A stretch of 12,422 nucleotides of DNA from Euperipatoides rowelli (taxonomy: Eukaryota; Onychophora; Udeonychophora; Euonychophora; Peripatopsidae), in the NCBI GenBank assembly GCA_003024985.2, contig PXIH01S0026075.1. One strand, written 5' to 3'. How positions within the stretch are numbered: the stretch's first letter is position 1; each line of letters opens with the position of its first letter. The notes under the pieces are model-generated. The model had not been told where the DNA came from. It ran no database searches and saw only the letters and a program-made list of their open reading frames with translations. Of the stretch, positions 1 through 7,965 are shown in pieces. The translations under genes and the position numbers were made by a program.

Positions 1-195
1 AGAGATTTTTAATATATAGTACTCTAAGAATAATAAAGTACCAGTCCCATACGTACCTAAATATAAATATAAAAATTCCTAGAAAAGACATAGAAATAAT
101 ATATTTAGCTCTTGTGTAAAAATAAGACAGAAGGGAAATAAAATACTTTATTGATAGCCTTAGTGTATATTTTATGTCTGCAGATCTAAGAATTA
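1..195. other. A+T-rich sequence upstream of the gag-like remnant
   Basis: No open frame or RNA gene can be supported here. It would be the leader of the Ty3/gypsy-like remnant that follows. I looked for a primer-binding site, meaning a TGG-initial match to a tRNA 3' end, and found none. The LTR, if it survives, lies left of the window. Confidence 0.4.
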
Positions 196-518
196 ATGTT
201 TAATCCAAGTGACCTATCAGCTATAAAAATGATAGATGAGGCAAACATGGAGGCAGGACAAAAACCAAAGTCCGATTTCGAAAAGTTAATGCAGTTTATG
301 CAAATGATGAATACACAGATAGCTGATAATACAGAATATATTAATAAGAATGTAATAAACAAATAGCTAATATGACAGAAAATATTAATAAACAATTAAC
401 TGATAGTACAGAAAATATTAGCAAACAAATATCAACTATAAAAACAGATAACACTGTAGAAATGGGAAAATTAGGAGAAACAAGAGAAAAAATAAATAAT
501 GTAGAAATAAAAAAGTAG
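196..518 (+). pseudogene. Gag-like coiled-coil N-terminus (frameshifted)
   Basis: The ATG at 196 opens a 56-codon frame ending at the stop at 364-366. The same kind of sequence continues one frame over from about 363 to the stop at 516-518, so a single-base frameshift splits one ancestral reading frame. The first part has a methionine-rich stretch (FMQMMNTQIADNTEYINK). The second has an 11-residue periodic pattern, seen as INKQLTDSTEN followed by ISKQI, predicting an extended coiled coil. Coil-rich N-termini are common in gag proteins of invertebrate Ty3/gypsy elements, where they would support particle assembly. No capsid major-homology region or zinc knuckle is visible. I chose ATG 196 as the first ATG in the frame. 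Family assignment is inference. Confidence 0.5.
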
Positions 519-949
519 TCTCCATGGGACAAAGCAATGTAAAAGGTCACAAAGGGGAGTAAACCAATAAGTAAAGATAGCCAAAAGTAACAAAAAATAA
601 TGTTAGATTTAATGTGAAATGCAAATAAACAAAAAAAAAGGCTATTCATATTAATGATCAGATTAATATTGATCAAAATATGAACCATTGTTGTGACCAA
701 ACAATGCAAAACAATCTAAATACAAATAATATTTTATTTTTAAATGGGAAATTTCAAATTTAATCAAACTCAAATAAATGAAATTGATAGCCCACAACAA
801 CAAAATAATGGTTGTTGTAAGTAATGAAGGGNAAGATGTAAAGGAACAAACTGATGCTAAAAGTAATGACAATTTAAACTGGAGGTGGAGTGTCAAGATA
901 GGAAAAATGATTATTCCCGAAGTTTCAAAAAAAAAAAATATGTTGCCCA
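519..949. other. Unassigned stretch between gag-like coil and protease-like segment
   Basis: This is where capsid and nucleocapsid coding would be expected. The + strand frames are broken by many stops, and I see neither a CCHC zinc knuckle nor a capsid motif. One ambiguous base lies at 832. The open frames here on the opposite strand are low-complexity and hydrophobic because of A-rich + strand sequence, so I treat them as shadows. Confidence 0.4.
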
Positions 950-1414
950 ATTCCAACATTTTCATCTATCATCAGAAAAAAAGCTAGAAAGGGATAATGC
1001 ACCATTTTTTAAAATTATGCTGTACGGTGATGAAGAAGAAATTATCATTGATAAGAAGGCAAAATATAGTTTAATTTCTTTACAGACTTTAAAAAAAATA
1101 ATGAGGGAAGGAAATGGGGTGATTGTTTTTATAAACCTATGGAAGAGAGAGCACCCAAAGAATGTTATGAGGTTTTGGCGGATGGAGTAAAAATGGCTAA
1201 GCCATACAACACTGTCATATTAAAGTTTGATTTTATTAAGAGTTATAGCTGTCAGGAAAGGTTTGTAGTGATGGAACATTTACCGATACACATTTTGTTA
1301 GGGCAATCTTTTATTAGAACCTACGATGTTATGTGTAACCCAGGTACCAATATAAAAATATTTTTTCAAACGCCAAAAGCACATCAGTGGAGTAAGGTTG
1401 ATCTTTCAATTTAA
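950..1414 (+). pseudogene. Degenerate retropepsin-like aspartic protease
   Basis: Two pieces in different frames make up one retropepsin-like domain. The first (about 950-1135) reads PFFKIMLYG, then a hydrophobic strand leading to an Asp at 1050-1052 and YSLIS. In retropepsins this place holds D-T/S-G-A followed by S-x-I; here the two residues after the Asp are both Lys, so the catalytic triad is lost. The second piece (about 1139-1414) carries ILLG at 1292-1303 followed by QSFIRTYDV, which matches the conserved C-terminal I-[IL]-G-x-[DS]-F-[LI] region of gypsy-type proteases. A frameshift near 1135 separates them. In a live element this enzyme cleaves the gag-pol polyprotein inside the particle; this copy cannot. 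Confidence 0.55.
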
Positions 1415-1949
1415 AACTATTACCAACCTGTCGGATATATGTAACACCACATATAATGTTGAAAAATGTTCAGAAAGTGTTGTTACTTCCAACGTCATGC
1501 CATTTCATACAACTATTATAGTTGATAATTTTATTAAGATCATAAATGATACCCAGGTTATTATTAATATCAATACTGATATAAATGTTTTATAAAGTAT
1601 GTGTGTTAATAACACAAAAGATTTTGATGTAAAGATTTTAAAGCCTACATGCATAGAACAAACTCAACGTTTTAATTATCTACTGGACAACATCCAAGAT
1701 TATTTTCAAGCAAACTGCTTAATACCTTCATTCGTATTAAAAATAGTAAATAGCAAATGTTCACAGCATATATTTGATGAGGATATTCCTCAAGATTTTC
1801 AAACATATTGCTTAATACCCAAAATAATTTTAAAATCACAAGATCAACAATATTTAAAATGTATACTTGCCGACAACATTCCACAAAACTTTAATGCACA
1901 ATGTTTAGTGCCTATAGATGTTTTACAATTACTAAAAAGTAGATTGTAG
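1415..1949 (+). pseudogene. Post-protease segment with triplicated 31-residue unit
   Basis: Downstream of the protease-like domain the + strand stays open, apart from one stop at 1593-1595. The first part (1398-1595) is rich in Ile, Asn and Thr; such sequence links protease and reverse transcriptase in gypsy-type pol, but that placement is inference. The second part (1599-1949) contains three units of 31 codons, each with a D-x-I-x-x-x-F core, then C-L-[IV]-P, then a hydrophobic run. Cys and Pro positions are kept across units despite DNA divergence. I do not recognise the repeat as a named domain. No reverse transcriptase motif follows. Confidence 0.4.
1686..1949 (+). repeat. Tandem 93-bp repeat, three units in frame
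   Basis: Units begin at 1686, 1779 and 1872, giving an exact spacing of 93 bases (31 codons) twice. The third unit is cut by the stop at 1947-1949. In translation the shared core lines up as DNIQDYFQANCLIP, DEDIPQDFQTYCLIP and (A)DNIPQNFNAQCLVP. The DNA is clearly diverged between units while the core residues are retained. That suggests the repeat arose while the frame was coding and was under protein-level constraint for a time. Confidence 0.7.
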
Positions 1950-2704
1950 TATAGATTAAAATCTTGTAAACCAAATTATGGTAAACATCAATACAGTGGG
2001 AAGTCAAGAATGAATTTATTTAGTTCTATTTAGTGCAAAGCTTTGGTCGCTAGCAAAAAATATGATCAAAATTATTTATTTAAAAGGGATAAGACATTTA
2101 ATCAGAAGTGGAGTCAAAATTGTCATGACACAAGGCTAAGTATAAGTTTATTCAAATATCAACATGCAAAGTTCAGAAACAAAATCTTTAAATATTCAAA
2201 CAATGAACCCAACCATATCAATTGTATTTTTAGGCCAACACAACTAAATTATGCATATAATGATGGACCTAAACATAAATTTTATTGTAAAGTGATAAAT
2301 ATGAAAAATGGGAGATACATTTACCAACAAAAATGTTATTAAAAAATATCAGAAAAAAAACTGATATCAAATGTCAAATAAACTATATTGAGAAAAATTC
2401 TACAGTCCAAATACCATACGAATATTTAATAAAGTTACAATTTATTGCAAAGCAACAAGGCAAAAAGATATTAGGTGAAATAGGGGTTCATAAAATGTCT
2501 TGTCCAAACATAAGCTCAACCTATACGCTACAAGCCACAAAACAAAAAGATGAAGGAATTCTGGGTAGAAAAATCAACCGATATAATAAAATACTTTTTT
2601 GGATAGAAAACAGTTGCTACCTGACCGTCATAGAAGAAGGATGGGGTAATCTGGAGCTAACGAACAACAAGTGCCTTCTCCTTGAAAATTACACATTTGG
2701 CTAA
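1950..2704 (+). other. Unassigned open frames, possible retroelement 3' coding remnant
   Basis: Two overlapping frames are open on the + strand, one ending at 2340-2342 and one at 2702-2704. The first is Lys/Asn/Tyr-rich with a few Cys and His. The second contains NYIEKNSTVQIPYEYLIK and, near its end, a Trp/Cys-containing stretch. I find no YxDD, DDE, RNase H or zinc-finger signature in either. They may be the eroded 3' part of the upstream element or chance openings in A+T-rich DNA. Same-strand placement directly after recognisable element sequence favours the former. Confidence 0.25.
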
Positions 2705-3609
2705 AAAGGAACAGCTCAAGGAAATTTCAGATGTTATATAACACTGCAGAAATCGAAATAACAAACCAAAATATCATTTCGTCAGACTGAACCTCTTTAA
2801 GTTTAAGCCAAAATTGGACACACTACACATGGACACCAGCTGCCATCATCACTTACCTGAAATGGTAAGATAAAAACCAGTCAGTAAAATCTACCAGAAT
2901 AATCATTCTAGATCCGAGAAACTGTAAGTGCCATCACAATATTTTTATTATCATTCAAACATCCAAAAAGATTAGATAGCCCAAATTATAAAAGAGCTCA
3001 CAAACTTTTTATGCAAACATTTTTCCTGAGTGAAGCGTCGACCATGTGGGGACATAATAACCAACAATAACCAAAATAATTTCTAAAAAGAACTTATCGC
3101 AGTTTCTGACTTTATCTGGGGCCCCATAACATTTTCACTGGTCATGACCACTTTTCCAAGATATAAAGGGATAATTAGAGCTCTAAATTCATTGAATACT
3201 TATATATTTTAGACAGGGCTTAGGTAGGAAATTTATACATATAAGTAAAAATGTTTATGATTTTTTTATATTATTTTCTTTTCTCGTAAAATTATAAGCA
3301 ATATTATGACTAACACTAAGATATTCTAATATATGATTTCTAGTAATAAGGCTAACAGGAATAAATTCCTGATAAGTAACATGTTTTGTTTTATGCCCCT
3401 AAGGCAAAATTGTCAATAACAACCAAAATATTAGCATTATTGTAAAGTAGGTTTTCATAAAAGAAACAAAATATGTGTAAAAGTAATATGCTTATTCTGA
3501 TCTTTGCCTACCAATAATCTATGCTTTCTTGTCATCCGACCAACGGATAATATCAGACAAAATACCATATTTACATATTATACATTACAAAATTTATTCT
3601 TGCTTTGGG
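2705..3609. other. No gene recognised
   Basis: This is about 900 bases of A+T-rich DNA with stops in all frames. Small features only: a 16-nt inverted repeat at 3356-3371 (7-bp arms CAGGAAT/ATTCCTG) and a short G/C palindrome (TGGGGCCCCA) near 3117. The sequence near 3035-3055 (GAAGCGTCGACCATGTGGGG) stands out as less A+T-rich and could be a retroelement 3' edge, but nothing confirms it. Confidence 0.4.
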
Positions 3610-3864
3610 AGTAAAAGCTTTTCTAAATACTAAATCTGTCATATGGGAGTATGCAAGTCTAAGAAATAGCCATTTGTAATATTTGTAGGCCACTACTGAT
3701 AACGTTCGGGCGCTATTCATAATACTGCTTACGGCTAGTAATTCATGTGCTCCTATCTACAAGGTCACGATAAAGTCAGGTGGCTAAACATAGCAGGCAC
3801 CAAAATATTTCTTAGACTTGCATACTTCATTATGACAAATTTAGCATATAGTGAAGCGTTTCGT
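3610..3864. mobile_element. Foldback / MITE-like element with 59-bp inverted arms
   Basis: The left arm (3610-3668) and right arm (3806-3864) are inverted copies, identical at about 48 of 59 positions by eye. The innermost 20 or so bases, GTATGCAAGTCTAAGAAATA and its complement, match perfectly. The 137-bp spacer (3669-3805) is less A+T-rich than its surroundings, including GTTCGGGCGC, and has no open frame. The structure would fold into a long hairpin. No target-site duplication can be fixed, because the outer arm ends decay gradually, so the superfamily is unknown. It may be a MITE, a foldback element, or two copies of one repeat in opposite orientation. Confidence 0.65.
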
Positions 3865-3927
3865 TTGCCAAACAAAAAATGAAATAATTGTAATGTATAT
3901 TATATAAAATGGTATATTATCTTAACC

Positions 3928-4659
3928 CAGCATTTCCCAAAATGTGGTCTGGGGACCGATCTGTGGAAAAAAGTAACAGTCTGTGACAATTTAATCATCC
4001 ACAAATAAATTTCAACATAAAAACTTTACTATTTGTTATTTTATTATCAAAATATCTTTACGTAAACTTTATCTATAGTAGACTACATTTTTTTAATTAT
4101 TTTTGGATAACAAATATTGCAGCTAAATGTGCCATCTAATGGTGAAACCTTAATGTTATTAAATCCAAATTTACCCGTTTGTTGTCAACATGTCAAATAC
4201 CTAACAGACACGTATTCCATCTTTTCACCCTGATTTGAAGTTACTGGAATCAACATCACCCTACTCATTAAAAATATAATTATTAATTTTTTAGTTTTTG
4301 CATCCAAAATCTAACTTAAAAATAAAACTAATGCACTACTTTGAATATTAAACAGGTACAATGTTAAATAAATTGTTTATCTTTATTTAGATTTATTGAT
4401 ATTAATCAATACCAAATTATATGCTTGCTCGATTACTAGGTGATATAATGTTTGGCACACCTTGTAAATAATAACATAAAATGTTAGAGCTATATATTAA
4501 AAGAAAAAAAAAGTTAATCAAATAAAATGTTTGACAGCCCCCCCCCCCCCCCCCCAAAAAAAAAGCTTATCCAAACTTTGGGATTCATGGATAGATGGAC
4601 CAAGGAAGAAAGATTTTCCAAACACCGGTCCTCACTTGAAAAAAATTTGGGAAACGCTG
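3928..4659. mobile_element. Non-autonomous hAT-type DNA transposon
   Basis: The left end starts CAGCATTTCCCAAA and the right end, read inward on the - strand, starts CAGCGTTTCCCAAA. After a diverged gap both share GGACCG and TGGAAAA, giving terminal inverted repeats of about 43 and 46 bp (3928-3970 and 4614-4659). CAG-initial ends with a TTCCCAAA core are characteristic of many animal hAT families. The 8-bp flanks, TCTTAACC (3920-3927) and ACCTAACC (4660-4667), match at 6 of 8, as expected for an aged hAT target duplication. The 732-bp interior has no transposase frame, so mobility would have needed a transposase supplied elsewhere. Confidence 0.8.
4538..4564 (+). repeat. C18-A9 homopolymer tract
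   Basis: Eighteen consecutive C (4538-4555) are followed directly by nine A (4556-4564), inside the hAT element near its right end. Such tracts are prone to polymerase slippage and to sequencing or assembly length error, so the exact count should be treated with caution. A proline-coding frame crossing it (4527-4709) is an artefact of the run, not a gene. Confidence 0.85.
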
Positions 4660-4667
4660 ACCTAACC

Positions 4668-6459
4668 AATTCTTTCATTTCTATTCTTTCTAATGAATCA
4701 TGTATTTAATGATCTAATAATTGTAATATACTGTACATTAAAGGAGGTAGGGGGGTAGGGCACATTAAAAAAATATTGATATAATTTTATAAATTCCACC
4801 CCAATCCAACTGGGACTCTATCCTTGTATCCTGCAGGGGCTAACCCATGACATAGATGTGTGAGGGGTGTCAGAATGGAATCATGCCCTGGGTGCAAGAC
4901 TATCTTGTTGCAGTTCTGCTCTAGGTCACACCTTCATTATCTGATATAATAAGAATATGTTCCCATAATATGATTATTTTGGGGGATGAGGTGAAGTTTA
5001 ATTCTATTGTTGAAATGAAAAAGGACAATTCCATTTTAGCCATTATATACAATAAATCCTTATAATTTAAATACATTAAATCTATTAGTCTGCATAAACC
5101 AATTTTCTTCCCACCTCCCCTTTCAACCCCCTCACCCTTCAAAAATGTATTTTTTAATGTTTTTTTTTTTTTCAAAATATTAATTTTGTGTAGCTTTCAT
5201 TGTGTGTATTGAATATGGGACTAAAAAAATAAAAACAAATTTTACCTGATTTAATATTTTATTAATATATATTTGATTTTTATTATGAATATTTTCTGAT
5301 CAACTTTATAATCCCAATTAGTTCAGATCATAGATGTGTTTAAAATGGGTACAACCCTCTTCCCCCAGCAGATAGATTGCTTATTTAGATTATGAGCTGA
5401 ACTTATTACCATAGTTTTGTGTCCAGTGTTACAAGTGCTGATGAATTCAAATATATCTCAGGCAATGAAATAGTGATCTGATTTAAATAAAACATTCCCT
5501 CCATAAGCAAATGCTTTTAAATAAATATTTTATCAACTTTTAAATTAAATCAAGTTTTATGTGAAAGACTGGATTATAGCACATTCTGTGTTGCTTAATT
5601 TATTCCACCTTTTCTATTAAGTCAAGAAATTTCCAGATTTGTGCATTTTTTTTTTATTTTTTATTTTTTAAAAAGAATGACTTGTATTTTATCAAGAATT
5701 GATAAATAAGATCTTCAAAATTCAAAGAAGGCGTATTTCAAAGAAACGAATTACAAACAGATTTTGAGCAAAATTTGTGATCTAAAATTTGGACATACCT
5801 TCTGACAAATTAGAGAATGTAATGAACTATAAATAATTTATTACAGTGAATTGGTTAGATTATAAGATATACAACAGAGAAAAAAAAATCTTAGTATAAA
5901 CATATTGAAAATAAAATAAATAAAATGAAACATTGTTTTGAATTACAATAAACATTTAGAACTACAGTATATACTGTATCTTTTTTATTATAATTATTTT
6001 ATTATGAAACATAGCATAATATCTTTACAAAAAGAAAAGTGGAATTTTTAACAAGTTTAAAATTACCATTGCTTATCATTGGTGCAAATTTAAAAAATGC
6101 AAATAATATCAAAATATATTATTGGTGGAAAAGTAGAAATAAATAAATAAATAAAAACTTGGCAAAACCTTGTCTGATTGATTCATCTCTGAAAGGATGG
6201 AAATAATTAGTGGCTAAAAATGAAATAAACTTTAATGATTATTCTAAAATTGGAATAAATGAATACTAATGATATTAATAAATGGATTAACAAAAATATC
6301 AGCATATTGACCAGTTGTACATTTGTGAAATTGTAAGTACCTTATGTAGTTGGATCTTTCCAAAGTTTGATTATTAACAATGATACAAACTTATAGTATT
6401 CACCATTAGTCAACTCCACCAAACATTTTAATTAATCAAAGTCTGCATTTTTGACAGTG
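4668..6459. other. No gene recognised; low-complexity and one GC-richer island
   Basis: No frame here looks like protein. A less A+T-rich block at about 4735-4920 (containing GGAGGTAGGGGGGTAGGG and CTGCAGGGGCTAACCCATG) may be an unclassified interspersed repeat; I saw no matching inverted or direct partner. Another C-rich patch lies at 5110-5150, followed by a T run near 5158-5173. T-rich low complexity lies at about 5647-5670. A perfect 16-bp palindrome, TACAGTATATACTGTA, sits at 5963-5978. The frame on the - strand at 4921-5175 is poly-Lys driven by the T run and is not supported. Confidence 0.4.
6137..6155 (+). repeat. (AAAT)n microsatellite
   Basis: Four tandem AAAT units plus a partial unit, in otherwise A+T-rich noncoding DNA. 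A simple sequence repeat with no further meaning visible. Confidence 0.8.
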
Positions 6460-6462
6460 TTA

Positions 6463-7284
6463 AGGCTCATTTGTACTTTGAAGCATTGCTCGTCCGTTGC
6501 GTAAAACGGACGACCTTTGCGTAAAATCATGTGCACTGGAACAGTCAGGCATGCACTATTTAAAGACGGATAGCTATCCGTCGTCGTCCGTAAAAGTTGA
6601 AAAAAATCCAACTTTTATGCACAGCTCTGCGTTTTACCCCCGGCTTGTTAGCCATTTGACCAATCATCTTAGGTTTTCTATGTAGAGTAGACTCGCTGTT
6701 GTTTTTGTCCTAATTGATTTTAGTTTGAAAACATCGTATTTCAATAATTGTTTGGATATTTTCCAACAGAATCAATTACTTTTAAAGTTATTATAAGCAG
6801 ATAAAAAAATAAAAAAATAAAAGCGTATTTGAGAAGGGATTTAAAAAAAAAATACTTTATTCATAAGAATCATAATAAATGGAAGGGAAAAAATAGAAAT
6901 AGTCTACATACACATTTTAACAACAATCGTATATACTTAGTTTATTTTTAATTTGACTACATTTTTATAATGTAGATTTCAAATAATGATACTATTTTAA
7001 TAAGTTTTCTATTTAAAATAAGGGTTTTAAATAATGTAAAGCTAAAATATTTTGCACATTATAGGCTATTAGAAGTTTATTTAAATTAATTTTGATACCG
7101 TAAAACTAAAAACCATAACTGTTGGAAATTAGGGGATGAATATGATTGGCTATTGTATGAAGCAATCTCATTGATTATGGACCACCTCTGCAGAAAAGTA
7201 TAAACACATAAACGCAAATCTCTCCATTTTTCGAGACGGATAGACGGAGCGAAAACCTGCTGCGTAAAAAGTATAAATGAGCCT
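6463..7284. mobile_element. PIF/Harbinger-type non-autonomous element (MITE-like)
   Basis: The left end is AGGCTCATTTGTACTTT and the right end, read inward, is AGGCTCATTTATACTTT, matching at 16 of 17 with further patchy similarity (GCA). Both ends are flanked by TTA (6460-6462 and 7285-7287), the 3-bp TWA target duplication typical of PIF/Harbinger. The left subterminal 200 bp is much richer in G+C than the rest. It holds an 8-bp stem with a 6-nt loop (CGTCCGTT at 6491-6498, AACGGACG at 6505-6512) and an 18-bp perfect palindrome at 6565-6582. The motif TGCGTAAAA occurs twice on the left and once at the right end (7261-7269). No transposase is encoded. The 62-codon frame at 6497-6685 lies wholly in the structured end and is not a gene. 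Confidence 0.75.
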
Positions 7285-7288
7285 TTAT

Positions 7289-7622
7289 TGTTAGAAAATA
7301 TTGTAAATTAGTTATGAATCGAACTGTCAGAGGGCATGATTGGAAACATGCAAAAGATAGAATATAGTAATGGTAGAGGCTGAACCTTGGACTTATTTTG
7401 AAGGTTGTATTATTGCAATGTTATATGCATAAATGATTGTATTTAAGTATATGTATATGGAATTGTTAATACAAAAGTTATTGTTTTATGTTGATTAAAT
7501 CGTTATTCTTGTAATACAGCGTGGAAAGAAGTTTTCTTCAATATTAAGTCACCTGAAATATTAGCAGACGTTATTATTGACAACATTAGATAACATAATT
7601 ATTTCAATGAATATATTTTACA
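7289..7622 (+). repeat. Putative 5' LTR of the BEL/Pao element
   Basis: The right boundary is firm: the sequence ends ..TTTTACA at 7622, immediately followed by the primer-binding site. The left boundary is proposed at TGTTAGAAAATATTG (7289), giving the usual 5'-TGT...ACA-3' termini and a length of 334 bp, within the BEL/Pao range. It begins 2 bp after the Harbinger target duplication. An alternative start is TGTTA at 6458, in which case the Harbinger element inserted 5 bp inside the LTR. The 3' LTR is not available for comparison. No clear TATA box or AATAAA signal is evident. Confidence 0.6.
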
Positions 7623-7673
7623 TGGTGCATTGGCCGGGAATATTATTTCCTTGAATATCATTGAAATAATATT
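7598..7673 (+). repeat. Inverted repeats around the primer-binding site
   Basis: Two perfect stems share the same 3' arm. The long-range one pairs ATTATTTCAATGA in the LTR end (7598-7610) with TCATTGAAATAAT in the leader (7658-7670), 13 bp enclosing the primer-binding site in a 47-nt loop. The local one pairs AATATTATTTC (7639-7649, overlapping the last 3 nt of the primer-binding site) with GAAATAATATT (7663-7673), 11 bp with a 13-nt loop. The two are mutually exclusive, as both need 7663-7670. Retroviral U5-leader stems around the primer site are known to affect reverse-transcription initiation; the same role here is inference. Confidence 0.6.
7623..7641 (+). other. Primer-binding site for tRNA-Gly(GCC)
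   Basis: TGGTGCATTGGCCGGGAAT is the reverse complement of the 3' end of animal tRNA-Gly(GCC), including the added CCA: all 19 bases match the tRNA sequence as I know it. It directly follows the putative LTR. In a live element the tRNA anneals here to prime minus-strand DNA synthesis. It is the best preserved part of the leader. The match ends at 7642, where A replaces the expected C. Confidence 0.85.
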
Positions 7674-7965
7674 TAAAATTTCAACGGAATTGATTTAAAT
7701 CACTGTATTACATTTGAAATAATTTTTTTTTCCGAATAAATTTGATCCAAGTGTCATATTTTTAAAATATAGCTTAATGGAGAACGGCATTTGAAAAAAT
7801 AAAATTGTATTTGATTGAAAGTTTTCTCTCCGCCTATTTGATTTAAGACTTTCTCTCACTTATTTGATTGGAGTTTTATTCGATGGTAATTTTAAATCAT
7901 TTATTGTTTTATTTTAATATTGTGAAGTTGTCACTCCTGAAATTAAACAAAATATTTATTAATAA
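7642..7965 (+). other. BEL/Pao leader between primer-binding site and gag
   Basis: About 320 nt without a coding frame, the usual position of a 5' untranslated leader. It contains the 3' arms of the stems near the primer-binding site and a three-copy tandem repeat at 7808-7882. The last stop before the gag-like frame is the TAA ending at 7965. Confidence 0.6.
7808..7882 (+). repeat. Three tandem ~26-bp repeats in the leader
   Basis: Units start at 7808, 7835 and 7861, each opening with TATTTGATT. The first two continue into a shared TTTCTCTC stretch; the third is more diverged (GGAGTTTTATTCG). Spacing is 27 and 26 bp. Repeats in a retroelement leader could be packaging or regulatory units, but this is position-based inference only. 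Confidence 0.6.

Larger units (their letters stand above)
196..2704 (+). mobile_element. Decayed Ty3/gypsy-like LTR retroelement remnant
   Basis: A gag-like coiled-coil start is followed by a retropepsin-like segment and then by lower-confidence open frames, all on the + strand. That order (coil-rich gag, protease) fits metavirid-type retrotransposons of invertebrates. What I see are frameshifted pieces, with stops at 364-366, 516-518 and about 1412-1414. I do not see an identifiable reverse transcriptase, RNase H, integrase, LTR or primer-binding site. The family call therefore rests on the gag style and the protease motif alone. A different LTR lineage, or a domesticated then decayed gag-protease unit, is possible. 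Confidence 0.5.

Noticed and set aside
186-965. Long hydrophobic open frames on the - strand
   Set aside because: They are antisense to the gag-like sequence; their Phe/Ile/Leu richness is explained by A-rich + strand DNA.
1950-2704. Possible envelope or integrase C-terminus after the repeat segment
   Set aside because: No signal peptide, membrane segment, zinc finger or DDE motif is visible; left unassigned.
3035-3060. Polypurine tract or 3' LTR edge of the gypsy-like remnant
   Set aside because: There is no clear purine run and no upstream LTR in the window to compare.
4527-4709. Proline-rich frame across the C run
   Set aside because: It is produced by the homopolymer and lies in the hAT terminal repeat.
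4921-5175. Lys-rich frame on the - strand
   Set aside because: It starts in a T run and has no recognisable motif; likely chance.
5963-5978. 16-bp palindrome as a mariner/Tc1 end
   Set aside because: TACAGTA resembles such ends, but I found no partner terminal repeat facing it; the similar word near 4728 points the wrong way.
6497-6685. 62-codon frame in the Harbinger-type element
   Set aside because: It overlaps palindromic subterminal sequence, has no transposase motif, and is open because local A+T content is low.
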